Of a DNA stretch of 64,000 nucleotides, positions 11,785-22,954 are shown one piece after another (positions within the stretch are counted from its first letter, which is position 1; each line of letters opens with the position of its first letter). The position numbers and the translations under genes were made by a program. The stretch lies in assembly GCF_009730915.1 (NCBI RefSeq), contig NC_052475.1, positions 2,232,001 through 2,296,000 on the forward strand, written 5' to 3'. Source of the stretch: Dioscorea cayenensis subsp. rotundata (taxonomy: Eukaryota > Streptophyta > Magnoliopsida > Dioscoreales > Dioscoreaceae). Below the pieces are notes generated by a model that did no database searches, had not been told where the DNA came from, and worked only from the letters and a program-made list of their open reading frames with translations.

Positions 11785-12063
11785 TTAATGTCGACGGCTT
11801 GTAGTCCACAAGTTGATCAAACTCCACATTCTAACACTGAAGTTGATAATCTATGAGAAGAAGTGACGGTTGTGAAGAACAAACTACAAAGCTTGGAGGA
11901 TTCTCAAAAAAATATAGTGCAGAGTCAGAATGAAATCAAGGCTTTTTTGTCTCAAATTACTTAGATGTTAAATCCTACAAAAATTGCTCGGAATGCTGGA
12001 TTTTCTCAATTTGGGACGAGTGATAGAGGCCAAGAAGAAGATCCCACTGATGATGAAGTTTGA
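11785..12063 (+). pseudogene. coiled-coil remnant, possibly the C-terminus of a CACTA-encoded protein
   Basis: The plus strand reads EEVTVVKNKLQSLEDSQKNI followed by a polar heptad-like stretch and an acidic end (GQEEDPTDDEV, stop at about 12061), interrupted by two in-frame stops. C-terminal coiled coils with acidic tails are common in the plant Ptta/En/Spm (Transposase_24) proteins. Its position just inside the right subterminal repeats fits a remnant of the parental coding region. The assignment is tentative. Confidence 0.4.
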
Positions 12064-13004
12064 ATCATGAGAGAGTGACTTATAGAACTTGGGTGCTGCA
12101 TTACTAGTTTTATTGCCATATGATTTCTATTATTCATGTTTTACTTGTGTATGAATATGTTTTAGATATTATGAAATATTGAACTTACTTGCTTTGAATA
12201 CCATTGAATTTGTGTTTTGTTATGAATAAATAATTTTGTTTATTATATAGAGTTTGTGAAATGATATTGATTACATGTAATATAGGGAAATGAACCAAAA
12301 AAAAATAATATAAATATAAAAAAATACTATCACAAACGGAATTTCATTGGTAACAAAGACTTTTAGGGACGGAATTTCGTGGGTGATAAAAAGTATTAGT
12401 AACGAAATTCCGTTGGTAATAAACACATTCAAGGATGGAATTCCGTGGGTGATAAAGACTATCATAGACGGAATTCCGTTGGAAATAAACACTTTCAGTG
12501 ACGTAAATTCCATTGGTGATAAAACCTTTAGTGACGGAAATTCCGTTGGTAATAAATATTTTCAGTGACTGAATTTTCGTTGGTAATGAATGCTTTTGGT
12601 GACGAATAATTCCGTTGGTAATAAACACCTTCAGGACAGAATTTCCGTTACTAATAAACATCTTCAGGAACGGAAAATTCCGTTGGTAATAGTTTAATAT
12701 CACCAACGGAATTAATTTTTCCAACGGAATAGCATTAGCCACTTGCTTTTCAGCGACGGAAATTTCCAACGGAATATTCCGTTGGTAAAAGTTATCACCA
12801 ACGAAATTTTACCTATTAGTGACGGAATTTTCCGTCTCTGATGCCCATGTTTTCTTGTAGTGAGAGGCCTCTTGATGGTTTAGCAAACAACAAATCTGGT
12901 GGTGAGCCTCAATTTGGCAATTGACAAAAATTGGCCGTGTACACCTCCTCTAGTGGACGCTCTTAACATACGTGTAATGAAGACTATAAGATCACCCGGG
13001 GGGT

Positions 13005-13350
13005 CTGTCTCTAGTTCACGCTTTGTGTCTCGTTTGCCGACCATTTCCATACCTTCACCTCACCAGTACCATCTCCAGTGAAAAATAAGCCCCCTGGGCC
13101 AACTTGCATTGCCCGCACTTCATCCTTGGAGAAAATCTTGCCCCTCTCGGTGAACAAAGAAAAATGGAAGAAAAACAGGACACCAGAGTTAAAGCACAAC
13201 AGTGATCATTTCATTTGTTTTGACTGCTTAATATAAGATGATACTTACGATGGCAAATCATAGAGGCTGACAACATTGTCATTGCAAGAGTACAACAAGA
13301 CAGGCTTGGCCTGTGCATCATGCATTCATTCCACCTAATGCTAGCAGTCC
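13005..13350 (-). pseudogene. ZFWD-type CCCH zinc finger/WD40 gene fragment
   Basis: Two minus-strand exons encode the C-terminal WD40 blades of plant ZFWD proteins. Exon 13249-13350 follows a CAG acceptor (13351-13353), encodes GLLALGGM and then HDAQAKPVLLYSCNDNVVSL with YDLP, and ends at a GT donor (13243-13248). The next segment, about 13045-13170, encodes RGKIFSKDEVRAMQVGPGGL and FFTGDGTGEVKVWKW. A 4-bp duplication (AATG) between GGM and HDAQ shifts the frame, and the AG acceptor expected before the second segment is missing. The zinc finger and the first five or so WD repeats are absent. A dead 3' gene fragment; the family call is strong. Confidence 0.8.
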
Positions 13351-13353
13351 CTG

Positions 13354-14680
13354 CAAAAAACATAAGCCTTGACTAAGCTAAAGTGATAAATATATATACA
13401 GACAGAAAGTAAAAAAGATAACATTGTTTAGTTTAGGGGACTGAAAAATTAAGATTTAACAAGAAAACAAGACTTCTCCTTATGCATGTCACTACAAGCA
13501 CATGTGTACACTAGTCAAAGAGACAATTTAAAATTGAATGGTTTTCGCAGCCAAGCGTATAACAAGACAATTCATAATTATTTTGATGAATAAAATTCAG
13601 TGTTCATGATTGTTCATGCCACTATAAACACATTGTAGGAGTAGTGAACTCAAATAAAAAATTCATAGACAATTACTCACCCACGGCATGGTTCATGCCA
13701 TCAATAATGAGGCCTGGAGATGATTCCAAACCATAAGGTCTCCAAGGGATCAAAAGCATAAAGAAGGAAGCCTATGAATAAATTCTCTCATTGTAATAAC
13801 GCCATCAAGATGCATGCACCCAAAGTTATCACCATCCAGTAGCAAATGGCACAGGAAGTATGAATCAATGAGATCATTACCACTATCTGGCATTTTCATC
13901 AGTCTCATACTTGATATATTATAAAAGGCTTTCAAAACCATCAAACAAGAAGCCATGAACTTGCAGAAGTTCAATCCACAGTTTGCTATTAAACTCAATA
14001 TATTGCACATATTCAACAGGGCACAAACTAAAGATATTAATTGATTTCTTGAAACTTAAAAAAAATAAACAAATAAACAGCAACAAAAAATAAATCAAAC
14101 GGAGGAGCTGACAAAATTAATCAAAATTAATGGGCTCAATTTATAGAACAAAATTAATCAAAGCATTCATAGTTTTAAGATATAGGTATCATACAGGAAC
14201 CAGAATTCAGCATTATTGTTCAACATTACAAAGACTTGAAAAAATTTAAATGCCATTCCAAGACTCCTGCTACAATTAATGGGAACTAGAATTCAGCATT
14301 ATCGGTTATGAACAGCCCTTGCATTCAAAATAATAAAATTAGCGTATACCTAAGACTAAAATTTTAAAGGCTCTTAGCTTTACCTAGGGAATCATTACCT
14401 TCTTTTCTTCACGTGATGCACTTGTATCATCCTTCAATTCACGTTATGAACCAGCCATTGCATTCAAAACAATAACAATAACCTGTACATTGGAACATTA
14501 ACAATAACAATAACAATAACAAACAGTTTAAGAAGAAGAAAAAGGCTCAGATCTTGCCCCTCTGTTCTTTTGCATGGATAAACACGAATCAAGGGCTACA
14601 ACTAAAGTTGCCATGCCACCCAATTTCTATAATCTTTTATAGGGCAAATCATCATGGCCAAGACCATCATTACTAAAGAG
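13354..14680. other. spacer next to the ZFWD fragment
   Basis: Moderately AT-rich DNA. A minus-strand open frame at 13750-14016 encodes 88 residues (including DNFGCMHLDGVITMREF) that I cannot assign; it may be another decayed gene piece or chance. A short AATAAC repeat lies at about 14475-14522. No other gene is supported. Confidence 0.4.
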
Positions 14681-14683
14681 TAA

Positions 14684-15694
14684 GAGTAATGCTATATGAG
14701 GCGAACAAACCACACGAACCAGCCACTTCCAAATTAAGAAAGAAATACATGATGCAACAAAATGATTCATGCTGAATATAGATATCAACCAACCGAATTA
14801 AAACAGAGGCTTAGATTCAAGTAATGATGTTCTCCCATCCTTCCCCCTCCCTCTACAACAATAACAGTGGCAATTGCCTACTAGGCCATCCAAGCCACTA
14901 TGCCATCGTTGTAGAGAGGCGAAGGAAGGATAGAAATTTTTAGGGCATCATTGCCTCTATACCTGATTTCAAGAAATTCGGAGAACCAGCCACACGAGAG
15001 AGAGTTCCACACGGCACGAGAGAGACACAAATTAGGGATGATCTGTGCCCTAGTTTCTCTTCAAAGCCAAACGAGAGAGGCGGCGGCGGCCGGGAGCGGG
15101 GGAGGGAAGCGGCGGTCGGGAGCATAGAGCCACACGAGAGAGAGAGAGAGAGAGAGAGCGAGAGAATCCGACACGAGAGAACACGAGAGAGACACAAACT
15201 AGGGCCGATCTATGCCCTAGTTTCTCTTCAAAGCCAAACGAGAGAGGGGCGACGGCCGTGAGCGGGAGAGGAAAGCGGCGGCCGGAACGGGTACCGGGAA
15301 CGGGGGAGGGAAGAGAGCGGTCAGAACGAGTATCGGGAGCGGGGGAGTGAAGCGGCCGGGAGTGGTGGAGTGAACTGATCAGGAGCGGGAGAGGAGGCGG
15401 CGGCTTGAACGGCGGCCGAGAGCGGGAGAGAAGGAGATGATGTTAACGACGGCCGAGAGAGGGGGAGGGAAACGGCGGCAGCGTCGGCACCTGGGAGTGG
15501 GAGAGGGGCTTGAACGCTGCCCTAATTTCGGGAGAGGAAAGGACCCCAAGAGATATACGTTTTCGTTTTTCTCCCCTTTTTAGTTTTAATTTTTAAAAAA
15601 AAATAATTAAAAAAAAAAATTTAAATCCACGTCACCAGCCACATGGGTCGTGTGGCTGGTTCGTGTGGTTTGTTCGCCTCATATAGCATTACTC
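14684..15694. mobile_element. non-autonomous TIR DNA transposon (~1.0 kb)
   Basis: The left end GAGTAATGCTATATGAGGCG continues AACAAACCACACGAACCAGCCAC. It is matched by a near-perfect inverted copy at the right end (about 15652-15694), giving TIRs of ~43 bp. The trinucleotide TAA flanks both sides (14681-14683 and 15695-15697), as expected for PIF/Harbinger-type insertion. The interior has no transposase. It contains purine-rich GAGAGA tracts and a GC-rich stretch built from GGGAGCGGG-like units. Confidence 0.8.
15018..15290. repeat. internal duplication inside the TIR element
   Basis: A ~95-bp segment starting with CACGAGAGAGACACAAA and running through CTAGTTTCTCTTCAAAGCC and AAACGAGAGAGG occurs at about 15018-15115 and again at about 15183-15275 with a few changes. 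A GA-rich simple repeat separates the copies. Confidence 0.7.
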
Positions 15695-15697
15695 TAA

Positions 15698-16735
15698 TGT
15701 TTTTGAGTAAATTTCATCTTGGATATGACACCATATATAGAAGGACTACATGTTAAATAGATTATTTCTTGTAACTGTTGTTCTATTTGGATAAAAGAAG
15801 ATAGACCTCTCAATGATGTTTTATACACATCTATCACTGCTCATAATTTCTTCATTTTGCACTCAAAATCATCAAATAATCCACTGGTACTCAAAATTTC
15901 TTCGTTTTCAGGGTTTTCTGCTAGGAACATGAACATCAGTTGGTGAAAGTGCAAACATGAGTTATGGTAAAATTAATCAAACAAAAACTAGAACACACAA
16001 CTAAATATAGTTAACAATTTTCACTTGACTGTTGTCCTATGTATGATTTCTGAAAAATGGATGGATGAGCAGGAGCTGCAATGTTCAACATGGAATAACA
16101 CATCAGAAACTTTATGTGACAATATAAATTTTGAATATATGCTTGTTTTTATTTGGTAAGTTGGTTTATTTTAGTTGAGATTTTCTCGCTTGGGTTGTGT
16201 GACGTTTTAATTACAATTTTTTTAGGATGAATAAAAGCCAATTAAATTTTTTCATTTAATATTCAGTTTAAGAGATCAAAGAGTTACCAAAATTTCATGC
16301 ATACCAATATAAAAGAATAATTTTTTTAAGAGTAAACCAACTATATATATATATACATATATTACATTAAATCTTTGGATATTTGATAGAAAATAAAATG
16401 CCAGGATCTATCTTAGCAAACAAGTCAAGTCTTTCCAAGTAAGGAGTTTTCTTAAAGAAAGAGTATAAATTTTTATTTAATAAATAAGGGAAGGTTTTTC
16501 TTGATGATCAAGCAAACTGTCTATATTATCACTCAAGCTAGGTTAACCTAATTGTAATTCTCATCTTCATCTTCCCCATGAAAGGTAAGAAGATTGTAAG
16601 CTACTCAATTTTTTTATCGATGGACTCAGATATGTTTAGATTCATGTTCCCTAATTAGCTTTCACAAAAAGCTTTTTTAGTTTTGTCATTTGTTATGGAA
16701 ATTTTTGCTTGCAAATTATTATTACAAAACTAATA
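15698..16735. other. AT-rich spacer
   Basis: No ORF, TIR or LTR that I can support. Short TA tracts near 16341-16360 only. Confidence 0.5.
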
Positions 16736-16739
16736 TAGA

Positions 16740-16945
16740 CAGTATGATGTGATATTTAACATTTTACAGATAAAATGTTAAATATGATGTGATATTTAAC
16801 ATTTTACATTTTACAGATAAAAATTAGGGCAAGTCGTCCCTAATTTTTGCTTGCAAATTTTTGTTTAGATTCATGTATGTTATTAATATGATGTGATATT
16901 TAACATTTTACAGATAAAATGGCTTTTTGGGACGACTTGCCCTTT
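16740..16945. repeat. shuffled short direct and inverted repeats upstream of the Q/P-rich ORF
   Basis: A segment with GATGTGATATTTAACATTTT and ACAGATAAA occurs three times (about 16744, 16784 and 16889). AGGGCAAGTCGTCC at about 16827 is the exact inverse of GGACGACTTGCCCT at about 16928, the latter lying inside the ORF start. TTTTTGCTTGCAAATT also occurs twice (about 16700 and 16847). This looks like local template switching. Confidence 0.65.
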
Positions 16946-17284
16946 CTTGCTGCTTTAATATCCGTTAATGTGATATTAATGCAGGCAAGAGAAAGACGGG
17001 GGCGTTATTCACAATATCCACAAATCCACATCCAATTTCCAGAACAAGAAACACCACAACCACAGCAGTCACCACCACAACAAAACCTACAACAACTAAT
17101 ACAACAACTAACATCATCACCACCACCACCACCACCACAACAACAAGCACCGCGACCAGAGCAGTCACCACCACAACAAAGGCTACAACAACAAACACCA
17201 GTCAAAAGTGGGCGTTCTTTTTCCCAGAATCATATGGATGAATTCATGCAGGCAGCTTTTGGTAGCCCTTTTGAGAACCCTTGA
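16919..17284 (+). CDS. hypothetical small Q/P-rich protein
   Basis: An ATG at 16919 opens a 121-residue frame ending at TGA 17282-17284. The N-terminus is hydrophobic (FLAALISVNVILM), followed by a short basic stretch (ARERRGR). Residues ~35-95 are almost only Gln and Pro with a run of six prolines. The C-terminus (HMDEFMQAAFGSPFENP) is of normal composition. I recognise no domain. The CAA/CCA bias gives a long open frame by chance in any phase-compatible repeat, and the start overlaps a locally duplicated sequence, so this may not be a gene. A transposon-derived or orphan protein is possible. Confidence 0.3.
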   Translation: MAFWDDLPFLAALISVNVILMQARERRGRYSQYPQIHIQFPEQETPQPQQSPPQQNLQQLIQQLTSSPPPPPPQQQAPRPEQSPPQQRLQQQTPVKSGRSFSQNHMDEFMQAAFGSPFENP

Positions 17285-18056
17285 CTTTAGGAATATATAT
17301 GCATGAAAGTTTTGGAATGTTATAGTATTTTCATGCAACTTTTGGAATTGTTTTGGCTTAGTTATATGTATGCAATTTTCAGAATTTATTATATTCTCAT
17401 TTTTGGACTTAATTTTTTTATGCCTTATGAAGATTAGTTTGAATTAATTTATTTGTTCACAGATTTATGTGATGCATTATATCAGTTTTTAAAATTAGAA
17501 GTTATTAATAAGAAATTTATAACTGACTCTACAATGATATATAATTTAAACAAAATTTCCTTCCAAGTAATTAATTAGAAATAAAAATTTTATAATATTT
17601 TAATAAAATATTATAAAAATCATAAATATATATGCATTAGAAAAAGAAATTGTTCAATTGACCACAATAAATTAAACAATTCGGGTGAATATGCAATATT
17701 GAAAAAGTTTTTATAACAACATATGAGTTATTATATAAATATTAAAAATTAAAAAAAACACCTATATTTTAAGAGCTATATTTTTGGCTTTGTATTTTGT
17801 TTTTTTATAATAATTTTAGAAAATATAAAACTAAAATCACCTTTGGAGCTTTAGTTTTTTTAATTAAAATGTTAGACTCTTAAAAAGGTAATATTTTTTC
17901 TTTTCACCTTTCAAGCAATATTAAAGAATCTTATTAAGCTCTAAAGTTCAGTTCTAATTTCCATTATTTATGATAATTTTTAATTATATTTTAAATAATT
18001 TTTTCGTTTTATTTTATTATTTATATTATTTATATTTTTTAACTATAGTTGTATGT

Positions 18057-18091
<35 letters not shown>

Positions 18092-18165
18092 ATAAAAATG
18101 TGGATATATATATTTAATGACTCCACTCAATAAATTGTCTACCTCCATCACTATTTGGAGGGACC
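17285..18165. other. AT-rich spacer with a (TA)n tract
   Basis: Very AT-rich DNA without open frames. A (TA)n microsatellite lies at about 18060-18088. Confidence 0.5.
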
Positions 18166-18174
18166 GAAAGTCTG

Positions 18175-18620
18175 AAACCATGGCCGGCCCTAGGCATAGG
18201 TGTCCAAGGCCTATGCCTATGCCCTAACAATCGATATATATTTTAAAAAATATATATATTTAAAATTTTTATTTATTATTATCTTATCCATATAATAATC
18301 ATCTTCAATATTTTAATTATTTTAACTAAAAAAATGAGTAACAAACTTGGCCTTATAATAGAGCCCTGTAATTTTCTAGTCCCTCATAAATCATTTTTAA
18401 AATATACTTTAAATTTATTATAATATGAATGCACAATAAATTTGGCTTGTAATATGGTCCACAATTTTTCACGGTCTCACAATTCATGTTTTCTTTTTTA
18501 AAATTTTTATGTATCATCATCAATTTTATTCATATAATTATCTTGAAAATTTTAATTTTTTAAACTATAACACTTATAATAGGGCCTTACAAATTTCGAG
18601 GACCTCATGATTCATATTCT
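18175..18620. repeat. degenerate ~125-bp direct repeats next to a GGCCGGCCCTAGG terminus
   Basis: GGCCGGCCCTAGGCATAGG at about 18182 resembles the terminus of common plant hAT-like non-autonomous elements. Downstream, three diverged copies of a motif (TTGGCCTTATAATAGAGCCC, then GCTTGTAATATGGTCC, then CTTATAATAGGGCC, each followed by a CTCATAATTCAT-like string) occur near 18347, 18446 and 18570. The opposite end was not found, so the class is uncertain. Confidence 0.4.
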
Positions 18621-19370
18621 TTTTAAAATTATATTTAGATTTTTTATTTACTATCATATGTTCCTATCCACATAGTTATAATTTTAAAAAATTTTAACTA
18701 TTTTTTAAACTCTAAAATTTATTATAATAAATAATATTATATAAAAATGGTATATAATATATAAAACCAAAGAGTAAAATGTTAATGGGCTTTGACTCCC
18801 ATGCAAAGCAAACGAGTTATATGAATACTCGGATGTGGACCTCTCAAGGAGTGGAATGGTCAGCGTTTCATGTTATTTCTTCTAATTAGACTGTATTATT
18901 AATAACACACAGCAACCATCCATCTTGTTGTAATACATCTCTTCTCCATTCCCAATTCAATATTTCTCCTTGTCAATTGCTCTTTCTTCTTTAATGGTGG
19001 TCCTTCATTACTACACATATCTCTTGCTCATTAATTCTCTATACATCACCATCCTATATAAAGTACTAAATGGTTTCTCTATCATTGTGTAAATATGTTC
19101 ATACAATCAGAAACTGAAAAAAGAAAAACTTATATATCATGGCCTTACAATATGGTGCAATTCTTGTTCAGTTTTGAAGATTATATATTTAGTCTTATAT
19201 TTGTAATAAAGTTATAACAGATTATAAATCAATATATGGTGTAAAACATGAGACTAGAAGTCATGTACTCACATCCGAAACGAGTAGTTGGGTACGGTGG
19301 ATTTGAATTTTATAAATTTTGGTGGGTGGGGGAGTATCATCTTATCTCATGATATATTATAATTAAATTC

Positions 19371-19408
<38 letters not shown>

Positions 19409-19737
19409 GTGTTATTCCCAGTGCTATGCACGGGAATAATGAATGCAATAGATGATTTTAATGACAGTGTTTTCACCAAAAACATAATTATCCTTAAAAC
19501 TTAATTTATTCAAGCTTTGGAAAACAATAAACTAATTAATTTAAATTTTAAAAATTTGTTTATTGGTTTTTCCATTATTGACCCATTGAATGATTATTCA
19601 ATTCTTTTTAAAAAATATTTTAAAGACCAAATTAGGAGTTTAAAAATAAAAAAATTCCCTCAATCTATTAACATAGTTCAAATATGAATCGAAATTGTTG
19701 TTTATATAATAAAGTGAATAATGAATAATGAATATGT

Positions 19738-19770
<33 letters not shown>
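18621..19770. other. AT-rich spacer
   Basis: No gene seen. Contains the trinucleotide microsatellite listed separately and a TA/TG dinucleotide tract at about 19740-19770. Confidence 0.5.
19371..19408. repeat. (ATT)n microsatellite
   Basis: About twelve uninterrupted trinucleotide units. Confidence 0.95.
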
Positions 19771-19779
19771 TTTTGTGAG

Positions 19780-21209
19780 TGTATATATATATACTAATAT
19801 ATTATTATAGAATATCTATCTAAATCAAATAAGACAAGCAATTAAATCATATTACCTTGTTAATATTTTTGGAGAATGTCTACAAATAGCTAATGCAATT
19901 ACTATTAGCAATTATAATATACTCCACGGAGTCCCAATTTCTCATCCTGCTTTTGTTTTATTTATTATTAAAGTTTCTTGTTTGTATTTGATTAGTATTA
20001 TGTTAATCAAAGTTTTGTAAGTATCTGAAAATATCAATAATGTTTTTTAATTACAAATATTTTTGAAATTATAATTCGCTTTTAAAGTTTTGGTACAACA
20101 TATATAAAGGATGGTTTGTGTTTGATTAGTATTAAGTAATTCAAAGTTTTATCAATTAGTTGAAACTATCAATAATTTTTTCAATTACAAATGTTTTTGA
20201 AATTATAAATTTGATTTCAAAGTTTAGATTGATTTAAAAAATTATGAAAATATCATATCAATTTTTCATATATTGAAAATAATTTTACTATTCATCCACA
20301 AACTTACATATTTATATATATTGATAGTTCTTTATTTTTAATGTTTTTCAAAGTCAATTAACTATATGAGAAGATTTTTTTCACTTAGTCGAACTATGAA
20401 CTCCTCTAATCTCAAAATGCATATATATATATAAATATTTGGCATTAGATGGCTAAAGAAAAGAAGGGATATATACCCCACGTGTGTGTGTGTGTGTGTG
20501 TATATATATGCACTACAACCCTTTAATAGTATAATTAATTGAATTCATATTTTAATTAATTCATTATATGTAAGTATTACATTAATTTTAAAATAATATA
20601 ATAGATCAAATTACATGCTTTGGTAGGCTTATTAAAAAAATAATAATAAACTTATTTGAAATATATATATACATATATGAGTGTGTACATATTTAAATAT
20701 ATTGTTATAGGATATCTAGATGAAATAAGACAACCAATTAGATTATATTACCTCTAGTAATTTTGAAGAATGCCCACACATAACTTATACAATTGCTATT
20801 AGCAATCTATTATGATAATTTAACCACTTACTCCAAAAAGCCCTAATGTCTCATCTTGCTTTATTTTTATTTATTGTTAAAATTTTTAGTTTGTGTTTGA
20901 TTATGATTAGGGAAATCAAAGTTTTGTCAATTTTAAAACTATCAATAATATTTTTTTAATTATAAATATTTTTGTAATTATAATTTACTTTTAAAGTTTT
21001 AGTACACCATTAAAAATATCTTGTGTTTGATTAATATTAAGTAAATCAAAAATTTATCAATTTTCAAAATTATCTATAATTATTTTCAATTATAAATACT
21101 TTTGAAATTATAAATTTGGTTTTAAAGTTTTACTATGATTTCAGAGATTTTCAAAGTATTATATGAAATTTTCATATTTTTAAAAAGAAATTTACTTGTT
21201 CATCCAAAA

Positions 21210-21273
<64 letters not shown>

Positions 21274-21501
21274 ATAATTCTTAACATAAATTATTCTTTT
21301 GAAATCCAATTAACATAAATTATTCTTTTGAAATCCAATTAACTAATATAATAATGATAAGATAAGATAAATATATGATATTTAATATATATATATATAT
21401 ATGCAATACAAACCCTCTAATAGTATATAATTAATTGAATCATATTTCAATTAATTTATTGCATGTAATTATTACATTAATTTTAAAATACTATAATAGA
21501 A
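19780..21501. repeat. diverged tandem duplication, ~0.9-kb unit
   Basis: Copy A (about 19780-20605) and copy B (about 20690-21501) match in order over their length. Both have GAATATCTA/GGATATCTA with an AAATAAGACAA string, then GCTATTAGCAAT, then TCTCATC-TGCTTT, then TTGTGTTTGATTA twice, then a TA tract, then CCTCTAATAGTATA with AATTAATTGAAT and ATTACATTAATTTTAAAAT. Copy B carries the long (TA)n tract at 21213-21271. No protein is encoded; a 125-residue open frame at 21435-21812 starts within copy B and is AT-rich noise. Origin unknown. Confidence 0.75.
21213..21271. repeat. (TA)n microsatellite, ~59 bp
   Basis: Uninterrupted alternating TA inside copy B of the tandem duplication. Confidence 0.95.
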
Positions 21502-22611
21502 TATTTAAGAAAAATAAACTTTTTTTCAGTTATGATATATGCTTACTAAGATTTTTCCTATTATATATATTTTTTCAAACATTTAATATTTTATTTTATT
21601 TTAACTTAATTTTATGCCCTACAGATTCCAAGTCCAATATATATTTTTTTTATTTATATTCAGCAAAACAACATCAACATAGTCCTGAAATATTATTTGT
21701 TGGAATAAAATCAATAATAAAAATGTTAAATATGAAAAATTATTATTTAATAACCAAAACTAATTTGCTTTGCACAAACCTTATTGGTTCTAATTCTTCA
21801 GCTTCTAGATAAGCATTAATCTCACTTTACAAAGTCACCCAACAAAGTACATGAAAGCTTGTTTTTTTCTGTAAAAACAAAGAAAAAATACACATCAAAA
21901 CTTATATACAATAGTATATGCAAATAAGAACATACTTTAACAATAGTATAAACAATTTTTGAATTTTAGGATAATCTTTGTCAATGACTTCTTCTATTAC
22001 ACCTTTAACAAAGCTGTATCGTAAAGCATCAGTTTTGAAGGCATAATAATTACATAAATAATTACATAAACCCTTAAATACTTACCAAATAATTCTTTTT
22101 CGTCAAGTTCGTGTGAAACCAAAATATCAGCAAACGATCAAAACCTAAAACATCGGCTTGAAAAATTTTCATCTATAGCATCTATAAATAATAGTTTTAT
22201 ATAAAAAAAAAAACCTGTTCAACCCAAACTTAAACATAATCTATATATATAGAGAAAAATCTCTAATATTTAAATTTAGATAAAATAGGATATTTATTAT
22301 TAATAATTTATGATTTGATATATGATATATGATAAATAATATTATAATCTGATAAATAAAATATTTTAATTCATCATGATATAAATTAACAAATTTCATA
22401 TTTTAAATTTTAAAAATCTATTTTAAAAATATTAATCAAATAAGAGACATCAGTTCTATTATCATGAAAAAATAATCTATTTGTATTTTTAAATTAAATA
22501 GTAAAATAATTGTAATTATTGAATTTTTAATATTATTGTAATATTTTATTTAGGTTTTTATTAGAGCATGACACATCATACTTTTGTCTTCTACTTTAAT
22601 ATATATATTAG

Positions 22612-22643
<32 letters not shown>

Positions 22644-22950
22644 AAATTTAATAAAAATAAGTTTTCAAACTAATAAGGTAAGTTAATTTTAAATTCTACA
22701 ACAAAAATAACTTTCAAACCAATTATTTGAAATTATATTTTAATTAAATTCTATTATTATTATTTCAAAAAAATTCAAAATATCCAAAATATACATTTTA
22801 CTCTGTCTCTCTTTCTCTGTGTGTGTAGTTTTTTTTGAAGGATTTATTTTATATTTTTTATTCCACTTCTAATTTAATGGTTTACCGTTAAAAAAAATCT
22901 GTTTTTAAATAGAGGGAGGGGCAAATCCATAAAAATAAAAAGTGGCCAAT
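21502..22950. other. AT-rich spacer
   Basis: No supported gene. Contains an (ATT)n tract at about 22612-22641 and a TA palindrome-rich stretch near 22310-22340. Confidence 0.5.
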
Positions 22951-22954
22951 GATG

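Larger units (their letters stand above)
6874..12862 (+). mobile_element. CACTA (En/Spm) DNA transposon carrying host-gene fragments
   Basis: The left end is CACTACAAGAAAA at 6874 and the right end is the inverted TTTTCTTGTAGTG at 12862. The inverted match runs through ATGGGCAT and AGAGACGGAA with two mismatches. The 3-bp duplication AGA is at 6871-6873 and 12863-12865. Both ends hold dense subterminal repeats of CCAACGGAA / TTCCGTTGG / CACCAGCGGAATT (6900-7390 and 12320-12840), the usual transposase-binding architecture of CACTA elements. No intact transposase is present. The interior holds an oligopeptide-transporter fragment, a saposin-like exon and a short coiled-coil remnant, so the 5.99-kb element is non-autonomous and has acquired genic DNA. 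Confidence 0.95.

Noticed and set aside
16919..17205. Val-rich and Cys/Gly-rich minus-strand frames
   Set aside because: They are antisense translations of the CAA/CCA repeat in the Q/P-rich ORF.
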